Part shown: piece after piece, positions 38,522 through 46,881 of the stretch
Layout of the letters: every line of letters begins with the position of its first letter
How positions within the stretch are numbered: the first letter of the stretch is position 1
Source of the DNA: Alteromonas halophila
GTDB taxonomy: Bacteria > Pseudomonadota > Gammaproteobacteria > Enterobacterales > Alteromonadaceae
Assembly (NCBI RefSeq): GCF_014651815.1
Contig: NZ_BMXP01000004.1
Span: forward strand, 124,001-188,000
Direction of reading: 5' to 3'
Length of the DNA: 64,000 nt
The notes under the pieces: generated by a model
The model's input: the letters and a program-made list of their open reading frames with translations, nothing else
Told to the model about the DNA's origin: nothing
The model's database searches: none
Position numbers and translations under genes: made by a program

Positions 38522-39604
38522 TCATTCCCGAACATCTATGTTTCTTGTTGACTGATCTTCTGACTGCGCACCTTCTATAAACATACTGTCGCCATAGCTG
38601 AAGAAACGGTATTCCTTCTCGATGGCCTGCTTATAGGCTTCCATCACATTATCCCTGCCAGCAAACGCACTGATCAGCATCATCAGTGTTGATTCTGGCA
38701 AATGGAAGTTGGTAAACATGGCGTCGACCACTTTGAATTTAAAGCCCGGATAAATAAAAATATCGGTATCGGCGTAGAAAGGCAGAATAGCTTTGTCAGA
38801 GGCTTCTGCAGCCACCGCTGCAGACTCGAGCGATCGTACCGAGGTGGTACCCACCGCTATCACACGCTTACCGGCGGCTTTGGTGGCGATCACAGCATCG
38901 GCCACAGACTGGGGCACCTCGGCGTATTCGGCGTGCATCTTATGTTCCAGAATATTGTCCACCCGTACCGGCTGAAACGTGCCAGCGCCAACATGCAGCG
39001 TCACAAATGCGGTGTTCACTCCTTTTTGTTTGAGCGCCGCCATGATGGCATCATCAAAATGCAGACCTGCGGTAGGTGCGGCAACGGCACCTGGCTTCTG
39101 GTTGTACACGGTCTGATACCGTTCTTTGTCGGTAGTCTCATCAGGCCGGTCAATATAGGGCGGCAGCGGCATGTGCCCGTATTCTTCCAGCAGTGTCAGG
39201 GCTGGCGTATCGTGTTCGAAACGCAATTCAAACAGCGCCTCCTGGCGGCCAGTCACAGTGACCGTCACTGCATCCTCCAGCAACAGCGTAGCGCCAGGCT
39301 TTGGTGCCTTGCTGGCACGCACATGCGCCAGCGCAGTGTGGGTATCCAGCAAACGCTCAATCAGTACCTCAACCTGCCCGCCGGTTTCCTTTTTGCCCAG
39401 CAACCGTGCCGGGATCACACGGGTGTTGTTAAACACCAGCAGGTCTCCCTCATCGACAAGTGACAGCATTTCAGCAAACATGGTGTGGCTAATCTGACCG
39501 CTCTTACCATCAAGGTGCAGCAACCGGCTGGCCGTGCGCTTTGGGGTTGGGTATTTAGCAATGAGGTGTTCGGGAAGCGTAAAATTAAAATCTTGTCTTT
39601 TCAC
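38522..39604 (-). CDS. queA: S-adenosylmethionine:tRNA ribosyltransferase-isomerase QueA
   Basis: A 360-residue enzyme that adds the epoxycyclopentane ring to preQ1-tRNA. Characteristic stretches: [71 protein letters not shown] and [17 protein letters not shown]. Start GTG 39604. Followed by tgt after 80 bp. Confidence 0.98.
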   Translation of the reverse strand: MKRQDFNFTLPEHLIAKYPTPKRTASRLLHLDGKSGQISHTMFAEMLSLVDEGDLLVFNNTRVIPARLLGKKETGGQVEVLIERLLDTHTALAHVRASKAPKPGATLLLEDAVTVTVTGRQEALFELRFEHDTPALTLLEEYGHMPLPPYIDRPDETTDKERYQTVYNQKPGAVAAPTAGLHFDDAIMAALKQKGVNTAFVTLHVGAGTFQPVRVDNILEHKMHAEYAEVPQSVADAVIATKAAGKRVIAVGTTSVRSLESAAVAAEASDKAILPFYADTDIFIYPGFKFKVVDAMFTNFHLPESTLMMLISAFAGRDNVMEAYKQAIEKEYRFFSYGDSMFIEGAQSEDQSTRNIDVRE

Positions 39605-39693
39605 GGTGTATGCATCGCTTGGGTTAAGACAGGCACTGACGGTTGAGGTATTAATTGCAATACCTTTATATCCCCAACTATACCCATCATAGT

Positions 39694-39722
39694 TTGAATT
39701 TAGTCGCCGCCACCAGCTTAAT
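39694..39722 (+). promoter_or_regulatory. Possible promoter of a small RNA
   Basis: TTGAAT, 17-base spacer, CTTAAT on the plus strand. Modest match to sigma-70 consensus; listed because a terminator with no gene lies about 80 bases downstream. Confidence 0.35.
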
Positions 39723-39728
39723 CGGTTA

Positions 39729-39808
39729 AGATATCACCAGTTGTGAAGATGTTCTCCCGGAACATTCCTTTGTTGTTCTATGCCCGGTTGCTACCGGGCT
39801 TTTTTCTT
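39729..39808 (+). ncRNA. Candidate small RNA upstream of queA
   Basis: The stretch ends in a clear plus-strand terminator, contains a second hairpin (ATGTTC / GAACAT near 39749-39765) and an unpaired U-rich stretch between the two, and has a possible promoter upstream. No protein-coding gene lies on this strand between 33863 and here. The layout resembles Hfq-dependent sRNAs, but I do not recognise a named family. Confidence 0.45.
39782..39808 (+). terminator. Plus-strand rho-independent terminator without an annotated gene
   Basis: GCCCGGT, loop TGCT, ACCGGGC, followed by TTTTTTCTTTC. The T run is only on the plus side, so it cannot serve the minus-strand gene at 39886. Confidence 0.85.
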
Positions 39809-39885
39809 TCTGATGCCGGACTATCAGTCGCGAAGTTTACCTGACTACGCCGCGCTCGTCAGCCATGGCGGCTAAATTGGCGCAC

Positions 39886-40167
39886 TTAGGGTACCGGACC
39901 GTCGTGTAAATCCGCCAGGATCTCCTGCATCATTTCTACCGTGACGGGTCGAGCCCGAAGCACCATTAATATTTGCAGTAACAGGTCGGCGCCCATGATC
40001 CCTTTATTGACCTTATTGCGTAGATTGTCCGCACTTTGCTCTACCCCAATTTCAGACAGCCGGGTGCTGAGCGCCTGGTACTTCACGCCACGGACTGACA
40101 TTTCCGATTTAACCAGTCGCTGTACCACTTGTCTCCAGCCTTCTTTGGCAACCAAAATAAACCCCAA
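39886..40167 (-). CDS. DUF6471-like small protein
   Basis: About 93 residues: WRQVVQRLVKSEMSVRGVKYQALSTRL (read as two overlapping parts, LVKSEMSVRGVKYQALS being the core), then ADNLRNKVNKGIMGADLLLQIL. This resembles the DUF6471 family, whose members look like a single helix-turn-helix-like domain. No ATG is available near the front; TTG 40167 or TTG 40155 (with GGGG upstream) may start it. TATAAT occurs about 10 bases upstream of the first. Orphan gene between queA and the Yjf operon; function unknown. Confidence 0.65.
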   Translation of the reverse strand: MGFILVAKEGWRQVVQRLVKSEMSVRGVKYQALSTRLSEIGVEQSADNLRNKVNKGIMGADLLLQILMVLRARPVTVEMMQEILADLHDGPVP

Positions 40168-40224
40168 TTGTGAATTATATTTTACATAAACACACTTTTT
40201 TACACATTAAGTGCGTATTCGTTA

Positions 40225-40254
40225 TTGACGATTATGGCATGCTCTGACTACACT
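40225..40254 (+). promoter_or_regulatory. Predicted promoter of the yjf operon
   Basis: TTGACG, 18-base spacer, TACACT, about 84 bases before the yjfI ATG. Confidence 0.55.
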
Positions 40255-40337
40255 GCAAGCAACATTATTGGCGTTGTTGCGAAATCCCGTTACAGTGGAT
40301 GCTGGCACTTTCGCTTAACCCGTTAAGGAGACAGAAA

Positions 40338-40727
40338 ATGAGTTGGGATCTACAGAGCATAGAAGCTTTGTTAACTGAGTATGACGACTTTGTGGTGACC
40401 CGCGAGGAAAATTGTCTGCTCATTGCAAATCAGGATGGCATTGATGCCTGGCTTGCGATCAGTGGCGAACAGATCCTGGTGGAAAGTTTGCTGTTTGCTG
40501 CCAGTCAGGTGAGCGATAAAGCCGCACTTGACCACGACATCCTGTCTACGCACATGTTATTTCCCTTAACGACGGTCGGGATCTCAAATGTGGGTGACGA
40601 CGAATATTACACCGCTTTTGGTGCTTTAAGTGCACAATCTAAAGCACAGAGTATTGTCATTGAAGTTGAGACCCTGTTTCAGAATGTTGCATCGTTTCTT
40701 GATGCGTACGAAACCTACCTCAAATAA
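40338..40727 (+). CDS. yjfI: YjfI family protein (DUF2170)
   Basis: A 129-residue soluble protein beginning MSWDLQSIEALLTEYDDF, with AWLAISGEQILVESLLF and FPLTTVGISNV, the pattern of DUF2170/YjfI; the fold has been compared with secretion chaperones of CesT/Tir type. ATG 40338 has AAGGAG seven bases upstream; the frame is open 13 codons further but without a site. First gene of an operon matching E. coli yjfI-J-K-L-M-C, probably a partner of the PspA-like YjfJ. Confidence 0.88.
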   Translation: MSWDLQSIEALLTEYDDFVVTREENCLLIANQDGIDAWLAISGEQILVESLLFAASQVSDKAALDHDILSTHMLFPLTTVGISNVGDDEYYTAFGALSAQSKAQSIVIEVETLFQNVASFLDAYETYLK

Positions 40728-40750
40728 CGTTACGCTGGAGGAAAAGCGAA

Positions 40751-41431
40751 ATGTCAGTGTGGAAAAAACTTATTACTGCCGTCAAAGGCGGTGCGACAGA
40801 AGCCGCTCAGTCGGTAGCAGACAGTCAGGCGATTCGGATCCTCGAGCAGGAAATCCGCGAGGCCAAAGAAGAGTTGCGTAAGTCTGATCATGCCCGCACG
40901 CAAATTCTGGCCAAGTGCAAACTGTCACAACAGAAGATTGACAGCTTCAACAGCTCGATAGACGAATACGAAGCGCATGCCCGCAAAGCCGTTGATTCAG
41001 ATCGTCAGCTGGCGCTGGACTGTGCACAGAAGGTCTCCGACCTGAAAGAAGAGCGCGAGCAGGAACAAAGCTATCTGGATCAGTTCCAGCAATCTGAAAA
41101 GAAACTGGCTCAGAATATTCAGCAGGCAAAGGCGAATCTGCGTCGTCTGGAGCAGCAGGTCGATATGGTCAAAGCCACTGAAAGTGTTCAGAAGGCGCAG
41201 GTTGCGGTGTCATCACGGCATACCGGTGCCAATAGCAAAATGAAAACGGCAACCGAGTCGCTAAGCCGCATTCAGGATCGCCAGAAAATGCGCGGCGCAG
41301 AACTGGAGGCCGCAGAAGAACTGGCGTCCAGCGAGTCCAGCGATGATTTGGAAAAACGCCTGGCCGACGCCGGCATTAAAGGCGGAAAGTCGTCTGCAGA
41401 TGACGAACTAAGCCGGATTTTAGGCAAGTAA
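40751..41431 (+). CDS. yjfJ: PspA/IM30 family protein YjfJ
   Basis: A 226-residue, almost entirely helical coiled-coil protein of the PspA/IM30/ESCRT-III superfamily (SVWKKLITAVKGGATEAAQS at the start; long heptad regions; C-terminal ADDELSRILGK). Such proteins polymerise on membranes and protect their integrity. It lies 24 bp after yjfI with GGAGGAAAAG upstream. Classical PspF/PspBC partners are absent nearby, so regulation differs from the phage-shock operon. Confidence 0.92.
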   Translation: MSVWKKLITAVKGGATEAAQSVADSQAIRILEQEIREAKEELRKSDHARTQILAKCKLSQQKIDSFNSSIDEYEAHARKAVDSDRQLALDCAQKVSDLKEEREQEQSYLDQFQQSEKKLAQNIQQAKANLRRLEQQVDMVKATESVQKAQVAVSSRHTGANSKMKTATESLSRIQDRQKMRGAELEAAEELASSESSDDLEKRLADAGIKGGKSSADDELSRILGK

Positions 41432-41438
41432 CACAGTA

Positions 41439-41506
41439 GACAGCCCGCATCAGGGCTGTCATGGTTAAGTCACGTGTTTACCTGGCACCGTCAACCGGTG
41501 CCTTTT
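41439..41506 (+). terminator. Two hairpins between yjfJ and the channel gene
   Basis: GACAGCCC / GGGCTGTC (41439-41460) and GGCACC / GGTGCC followed by TTTTC (41485-41506). The second looks like a weak terminator. Together they may reduce expression of downstream genes relative to yjfIJ. Confidence 0.5.
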
Positions 41507-41533
41507 CAACAACAGGGATCGGCCGCTCTCGTC

Positions 41534-42586
41534 ATGACACCGTGGATAAAAGTTAAAAAAGTCATGCTGCGCTACTTTTCGGAGTCGCGCTGGTACACCA
41601 TTCTTGGTGGTACACTTTTTTATGCGCTGAGTAGCTGGATTTTCCTGTTCCTGGCCAATGAAACGGCCCTGACTCAGCAAATTGACTATCTTTACTGGCT
41701 GGCTGTCACAGCCTCGACCGTGGGTTATGGCGATTTATCGCCCGTCACACACGCCGGCAAACTGATTGTTGCCCTGTACGTGATCCCCGTTGGCCTGACG
41801 CTGTTCGCCATGGTGATTGGCCGTATTGCTGCCTGGGTTTCAGAACAATGGAAAAAAGGAATGCGAGGTATGAGAAGCTTGCATGTTCAGGATCATATCC
41901 TGGTTATCGGCTGGAACGAACACCGTACAATGCTGTTGCTGGACCTGCTCCTTCAGGAGCGGGAATTTGTGCCATCAAAGCCGGAGATTGTGCTGTGTGT
42001 CAAAGCCGACATCGAAAATCCGATGCCCGGCCAGATTGAGTTTGTGCGTGTCGAATCCTTCAATAAAGATGCGGATATGGACCGCGCCTGCATCGCTAAG
42101 GCCAGCACCATTTTGATGGATAACCCACAGGATGATGTGACCATGACTACGGCGCTGTATACCTCACAGCGCAACCCTGATGCCCATCAGGTGGCCTACT
42201 TCACCGACGACAGCCTGGTTCCCTTACTGCAACAGCACTGCCCTAAAGTGGAGTGCACCCCCAGCGTTGCGGTAGAAATGCTGGCCAAGGCCGCGTTTGA
42301 TCCTGGCTCGAGCATGCTGCATCACGATTTGCTCAGCGTCGATGAAGGACAGGCGCAATTTTCGGTAGGCATTCCCGCAGACTGTAATGCTGTGGCAGTA
42401 GAGAAGCTGTTTGTGAACCTTAAAAAGCGCTACGACGCGATATTTATCGGTTATGCACCGGGTGGGGTCTATAAAAACATGGTAGTGAACCCTGACTTAT
42501 CGACCCAGTTGCAGCCGGGTGACAGAATTTTCTACATCGCCGACGCGCGCATCCCGAATATCGACTGGGTCGCACTGGGCGTATAA
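41534..42586 (+). CDS. Potassium-channel-like protein with TrkA-N (RCK) domain
   Basis: About 350 residues from ATG 41534. Two transmembrane helices flank a pore loop whose selectivity filter TVGYGD is at about 62-67, then a cytoplasmic RCK/TrkA-N domain starts with HILVIGWNEHRTMLLLDLL. The frame is open to GTG 41474, but that start lies ahead of a terminator-like hairpin and has no ribosome-binding site. Embedded between yjfJ and yjfK, where E. coli has no such gene; it may couple ion flux to membrane damage sensed by the PspA-like protein. Confidence 0.88.
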   Translation: MTPWIKVKKVMLRYFSESRWYTILGGTLFYALSSWIFLFLANETALTQQIDYLYWLAVTASTVGYGDLSPVTHAGKLIVALYVIPVGLTLFAMVIGRIAAWVSEQWKKGMRGMRSLHVQDHILVIGWNEHRTMLLLDLLLQEREFVPSKPEIVLCVKADIENPMPGQIEFVRVESFNKDADMDRACIAKASTILMDNPQDDVTMTTALYTSQRNPDAHQVAYFTDDSLVPLLQQHCPKVECTPSVAVEMLAKAAFDPGSSMLHHDLLSVDEGQAQFSVGIPADCNAVAVEKLFVNLKKRYDAIFIGYAPGGVYKNMVVNPDLSTQLQPGDRIFYIADARIPNIDWVALGV

Positions 42587-42600
42587 GCGAGGAAGAGCCA

Positions 42601-43248
42601 ATGTTCAGTAAACTGTTTGGCAAAAAAGAAACGACGCAGAAACCTGCGTCACCAGAAATCATGGGCCTGTATCTGGGTGGCTCGTTTGAGCTTGATGATC
42701 TTAAGCTTAAGCTGCTCGAACCTGAATTAACCATTGAGGGCGCTGCCCGCTCGCAACTCATACAGGCTGTAGGCCGCGCCGCGCTCGACAGTGGCGGTAC
42801 GTTGCTGCGCTTTTATACTGATGACGACGCCTTCCTTCAGGTAGTTTGTGATGGCGGCGAGAGCGAAAATCACATCAGTGACGTAAAACTCTGGCATTTT
42901 TATAACACCCAGACCATTGGCTCTGACTCACAATGGCGGGAAACGCTCGACACCCTGATTTCACAACCCACCTATACCCTGGACGGCCACACCTTTACCC
43001 GAGTATGGGATGCCGTAGGTGACACCTCCCCGCCCGTCGCGGTCACTGAAAAAACTTTTGAAGAGGACGGTGATGTGAGTGACACCGACCAATTCATGAT
43101 GTTATATGAACGTCCGCTAGAAAACGGGCGCACCGAATCTCTGCTGGTAGTGGGAGAAGAAAAAATTGTAGGTAATAATGCAGATCGCTGTCTGGTCATC
43201 AGTACCGGCTTTGATATTGAACCTGCTGACATAACGATAAACGGATAA
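42601..43248 (+). CDS. yjfK: YjfK family protein (DUF2491)
   Basis: A 215-residue soluble acidic protein. It resembles DUF2491/YjfK: GGSFELDDLKLKLLEPELTI near the front, then FYTDDDAFLQVVCDGG and LMMLYERPLENGRTE-type sequence (here QFMMLYERPLENGRTE). Start ATG 42601 after GAGGAAGAG. It lies 14 bp after the channel gene and 12 bp before yjfL. No biochemical role is established for the family as far as I know. Confidence 0.87.
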   Translation: MFSKLFGKKETTQKPASPEIMGLYLGGSFELDDLKLKLLEPELTIEGAARSQLIQAVGRAALDSGGTLLRFYTDDDAFLQVVCDGGESENHISDVKLWHFYNTQTIGSDSQWRETLDTLISQPTYTLDGHTFTRVWDAVGDTSPPVAVTEKTFEEDGDVSDTDQFMMLYERPLENGRTESLLVVGEEKIVGNNADRCLVISTGFDIEPADITING

Positions 43249-43260
43249 TAAGGACTCCTG

Positions 43261-43677
43261 ATGGAAATGATCATGAACTCGCTGGCCGGACTCGACAATT
43301 TTGCACTGTATTTTGTCGTTTCAATTGTGTTTATTTTCGTGTTCAAGCTGGTGTATGCACTGGTTACCCCGCACGATGAGTGGAAACTGGTTAAAGAAGA
43401 CAAAAATGTCGCCGCTGCAGTCGGCTTTGGTGGTGCACTGATTGGCTTTGCAATTGCACTGTCTGGGGCTGCGTCAAACTCCATCGCGCTGATTGATTTT
43501 GCCATTTGGGGCATCGTGGCGATCATTGCTCAGTCACTGGCGTTTGCGCTGCTGCGTTTCACCTTTATGCCAAAGATTGCGGAGCGCATTAACAACAACG
43601 AAGTCTCTGCCGGCGTCATGCTGGCCTGCATGTCGGTCGCAGTCGGACTGCTGAATGCCGCCTGCATGACCTATTAA
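43261..43677 (+). CDS. yjfL: YjfL family membrane protein (DUF350)
   Basis: A 138-residue inner-membrane protein with four helices: FALYFVVSIVFIFVFKLVYA, a second around VAAAVGFGGALIGFAIAL, a third IDFAIWGIVAIIAQSLAFAL and a fourth VMLACMSVAVGLLNAACM. The glycine-rich GFGGALIGFAIALSGA is the DUF350 hallmark. Co-transcribed with the neighbouring yjf genes. Confidence 0.92.
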   Translation: MEMIMNSLAGLDNFALYFVVSIVFIFVFKLVYALVTPHDEWKLVKEDKNVAAAVGFGGALIGFAIALSGAASNSIALIDFAIWGIVAIIAQSLAFALLRFTFMPKIAERINNNEVSAGVMLACMSVAVGLLNAACMTY

Positions 43678-43686
43678 GGAGGCGCT

Positions 43687-44292
43687 ATGACACAGCAAAA
43701 ACGCAGTAAACACATAAACCTGAGTCAGATGCGCAAAGCCTTTGCGCTCAAACCGCTGGCCGTGGGTGTGGCCGGTGTATTGTTAAGTGCCTGTACACAG
43801 CGCCAGGATGCACAGATTTATACCAACCTTGACGACTGCAAGGACGATTACCCGGATGCGCCGCAACGTTGTGAAGCGGCTTATCAACGGGCGGTGGACG
43901 AAGCGCAGCGCACTGCGCCCCGCTTTGGCACCGAATCAGACTGTGAGTATGAATTCGGTGATAACCGCTGTCAGTATGTGCAAACAAACAGTGGCAGTTT
44001 CTTCATGCCGTTTATGGCCGGCTACATGGTCAGTCAGTTAATGTCGCCTAACCGTTATTACTCCCAGCCGCTGTACACCTCAACCTCGCCCTATTCGTCA
44101 TTTCGTTCACGCTGGGTAACGGCAGACGGTTATGTGTTTGACGGTAATATCAGAAAGCGCAACTACCGGGTACGGCCGGACACACTGAAAACGAAACCTA
44201 CCGTGACCCGTACCATGAGTCGCGGAGGTTTCGGCAGCAGTGTACGGGCCAAATCCAGCTGGGGCAGCTCACGTTCTGGCTGGGGCGGCTAG
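43687..44292 (+). CDS. yjfM: YjfM-like lipoprotein (DUF1190)
   Basis: A 201-residue protein with a hydrophobic segment ending in LLSAC (about residue 36), a probable lipobox, then a DUF1190 domain with regularly placed cysteines (LDDCKDDYPDAPQRCEAAY, DCEYEFGDNRCQYV) and a glycine/serine/arginine-rich C-terminus ending SSRSGWGG. The cysteine pairs suggest a periplasmic disulfide-bonded fold. It ends 3 bp before yjfC, as in E. coli. Confidence 0.87.
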   Translation: MTQQKRSKHINLSQMRKAFALKPLAVGVAGVLLSACTQRQDAQIYTNLDDCKDDYPDAPQRCEAAYQRAVDEAQRTAPRFGTESDCEYEFGDNRCQYVQTNSGSFFMPFMAGYMVSQLMSPNRYYSQPLYTSTSPYSSFRSRWVTADGYVFDGNIRKRNYRVRPDTLKTKPTVTRTMSRGGFGSSVRAKSSWGSSRSGWGG

Positions 44293-44295
44293 ACC

Positions 44296-45462
44296 ATGTT
44301 TCGCCTTCCCTGCCAGCCTCGCAACGGCTGGCAGCAATTAGCCACGGAATTTGGCTTTCACTTTCATACCATGTATGGCGAGCCTTACTGGGATGAGTCT
44401 GCCTATTACCAGTTTACGCTAAAGCAAATCGAGCAGGATCTGGAAGATCCCACCGCCGAACTGCACCAGATGTGTCTGCATGTGCTGGATAAGGTGGTCA
44501 GCAGCGAGGCATTAATGCGCCGTTTCTGTATTCCTGAGCCACACTGGGACCTGATCCGTGACAGTTATCTGGCCCGCGATCTAAGCTTGTATGCACGCCT
44601 TGATCTGGTCTATGACGGCAGTGGCCCGGCTAAATTACTGGAAAATAACGCAGATACGCCAACCAGCCTGTATGAAACCGGTTTCTGGCAGTGGCTGTGG
44701 CTTCAGCAGCAGGTAGATAACGGCACACTGCCACGCCAGTCTGATCAGTTTAACAGTCTGCAGGAAAAGCTGGTTAACCGGTTTAAAGACATTGCCGCGC
44801 ATTATCACATCGATCAGATGCACTTTGCCTGCTGTAAGGATACCGATGAAGACCGTGGCACCGTGCAGTACCTGCAGGACTGCGCTGCCACCGCCGGACT
44901 GACCACCGACTTTGTCTATATCGAGGATATTGGCCTGTCAGACAATGGCTTGTTTACCGACTTGCGCGATGCGCCGATAACCGACTGCTTTAAGTTATAT
45001 CCCTGGGAGTTCATGCTGCGTGAGCCCTTTGCAGAGGCGTTGTCTGGTGCACAGGTTCACTGGCTGGAGCCTTCCTATAAGGCCATTTTGTCGAATAAGG
45101 CCCTGTTACCGCTGCTATGGCGGGAGTTTAAAGGGCACCCTAACCTGCTCCCCGCCTATTTTGATAATGACACGCCTGATGAACGCGAGGCCTCAGCCTG
45201 GATTAAAAAGCCGGTTTTTTCCCGCGAGGGCGCGAATATTTCACTGATTGAGAACGGCAAAGAATCTGTATTGAGCGATGGCCCGTACGGAGAAGAAGGG
45301 TTTGTGCTGCAGGGCTACCAGCGACTGCCGCGCTTTGAAGATAACTTTACTCTGATTGGCAGCTGGCTGATTGGTGATGAACCGGCCGGTATATCAATCC
45401 GGGAAGACAGCAGTCAGATTACGCAGGACCTGTCCCGTTATTTGCCCCATATTATCGTGTAA
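44296..45462 (+). CDS. yjfC: YjfC family ATP-grasp amidoligase (glutathionylspermidine-synthase-like)
   Basis: A 388-residue protein of the glutathionylspermidine synthase C-terminal (ATP-grasp) family. Motifs include YWDESAYYQFTLKQIEQ, LLENNADTPTSLYE (metal and nucleotide binding N-N-D-T-P), KLYPWEFMLREPFAE, WLEPSYKAILSNKALLP and KKPVFSREGANISL. It lacks the N-terminal amidase of full glutathionylspermidine synthase. The substrate is unknown; attachment of a polyamine or amine to a peptide or protein has been proposed for this group. Last core gene of the Yjf operon. Confidence 0.92.
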   Translation: MFRLPCQPRNGWQQLATEFGFHFHTMYGEPYWDESAYYQFTLKQIEQDLEDPTAELHQMCLHVLDKVVSSEALMRRFCIPEPHWDLIRDSYLARDLSLYARLDLVYDGSGPAKLLENNADTPTSLYETGFWQWLWLQQQVDNGTLPRQSDQFNSLQEKLVNRFKDIAAHYHIDQMHFACCKDTDEDRGTVQYLQDCAATAGLTTDFVYIEDIGLSDNGLFTDLRDAPITDCFKLYPWEFMLREPFAEALSGAQVHWLEPSYKAILSNKALLPLLWREFKGHPNLLPAYFDNDTPDEREASAWIKKPVFSREGANISLIENGKESVLSDGPYGEEGFVLQGYQRLPRFEDNFTLIGSWLIGDEPAGISIREDSSQITQDLSRYLPHIIV

Positions 45463-45482
45463 TACGCCGTAAAGGACAGCTT

Positions 45483-46046
45483 ATGAAAGCCATCGCCACT
45501 GTGAAGCAACAACTCTCTTTTCTGGGCATTGTTGCCGGCATCCTGCTGGTACTGGAAGTCATAAACCTGTTTACCGGCAACTACCTGAATCAGTATGGCC
45601 TGGTGCCTCGTCACCTGCACGCATTAGGCTTTATGTTTACGGCACCCTGGCTGCACAGCTCCCCCACTCACCTTATCGCCAACCTGTTACCGCTGGTGCT
45701 TTTTATGTGGTTAACTATGCAATGGGGTAATAAGGTTTTTGTGAAGGTGTCGCTCACCGTCATGGTACTCAGTGGTATCGGTGTGTGGCTGTTTGCACGC
45801 AGCGCGGTGCATATCGGGGCAAGTGGCATGCTGTACGGCTATTTTGGTTTTTTATTGCTGGCCGGGTTTACCTCCGGGCGCGTGCGCTACCTGCTCATTT
45901 CCATCGTCGTGATCGCCCTGTATGGCGGCATGCTGGTGGGCGTGCTGCCTACTCAGCGGTTTATTTCGTTTGAATATCATTTGTTTGGCTTTTTAGCCGG
46001 GTTGCTGAGCGCCTGGACTTGGGCACGTCGCCGCAATACCGTATAA
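45483..46046 (+). CDS. Rhomboid-family intramembrane serine protease
   Basis: A 187-residue six-helix protein. The catalytic serine is S114 in HIGASGMLYGY, the catalytic histidine H166 in EYHLFGF, and the oxyanion-side HLIAN (about 63-67) matches the HxxxN motif. It starts 20 bp after yjfC and so may belong to the same transcript. Possible role: cleaving single-pass membrane proteins within the membrane-stress response; this is inference from position. Confidence 0.9.
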   Translation: MKAIATVKQQLSFLGIVAGILLVLEVINLFTGNYLNQYGLVPRHLHALGFMFTAPWLHSSPTHLIANLLPLVLFMWLTMQWGNKVFVKVSLTVMVLSGIGVWLFARSAVHIGASGMLYGYFGFLLLAGFTSGRVRYLLISIVVIALYGGMLVGVLPTQRFISFEYHLFGFLAGLLSAWTWARRRNTV

Positions 46047-46075
46047 TCCCGGGACAGTTTCACTGAGTAGTAATC

Positions 46076-46774
46076 ATGGCTAACGCGCACCAGCAAAAAC
46101 AGAATCAAAGCTTTTTCGGCAACCTTGCCTTTAATATTATTATTCCGGTCGTGATCATGAGTTACGCCAGCGATGAGGCGTACCTTGGCCCGGCCTGGAG
46201 TATTGTCGCTGCACTGATTTTCCCGATTGGCTACGGACTTTGGGACTTAAAAGACTCAGGCAAGGTCAATATGTTCTCGGTACTTGGGATCATCAGCGTC
46301 ATTCTGACCGGCGGCATCAGCCTGCTGGAGTTACCTGCCGAATACATCGCTATTAAAGAAGCCGCAATCCCGGCGCTGATTGGCATCGCTGTTCTGATCA
46401 CCCAGTACACGGAAAAACCGCTGGTTAAAGTGCTGGTGCTAAACGAGCAGCTGATTAACTGGCCGCGCCTGAATCAGGTGCTGGATGAGCAAAACAAGCA
46501 GCAGGAATTCAGTAAGAAAGTGGCTTTCAGTTCCTACATCGTAGCCAGTTCGTTTTTTCTTTCTGCCGTGCTTAATTATGTACTGGCTAAGGTGATCCTG
46601 GTCAGTGAACCCGGCACTACCGCTTACACCGAAGAGCTGGGTAGAATGACAGCACTGAGTTATCCGGTCATTGTAATTCCGAGCATGATCCTGCTCATGA
46701 CCGCCCTGTTTTACCTGTTCAGACAGATCAAGCAACTCACCGGCGAAGATCTGGAGTCCTTTATTAATCAGTAG
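46076..46774 (+). CDS. VC0807-like integral membrane protein
   Basis: A 232-residue protein with several helices: FNIIIPVVIMSYAS, IVAALIFPIGYGLWD, NMFSVLGIISVILTGGISLLEL, AIPALIGIAVLITQY, ASSFFLSAVLNYVLAKV and VIVIPSMILLMTALFYLF. It resembles the VC0807 family of unknown function, related in layout to intracellular-septation/DUF3159-type proteins. Starts 29 bp after the rhomboid gene, so probably co-transcribed. Confidence 0.75.
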   Translation: MANAHQQKQNQSFFGNLAFNIIIPVVIMSYASDEAYLGPAWSIVAALIFPIGYGLWDLKDSGKVNMFSVLGIISVILTGGISLLELPAEYIAIKEAAIPALIGIAVLITQYTEKPLVKVLVLNEQLINWPRLNQVLDEQNKQQEFSKKVAFSSYIVASSFFLSAVLNYVLAKVILVSEPGTTAYTEELGRMTALSYPVIVIPSMILLMTALFYLFRQIKQLTGEDLESFINQ

Positions 46775-46881
46775 GTCCTATTCGACCCTGACTGATAGAA
46801 AAGGCCTAAAGTCTTTCATAATGAAAGGCATGCTCACAACGCGGTGAGCTGCAGACCGGGGTGTTCGTATACAGGATTGAT

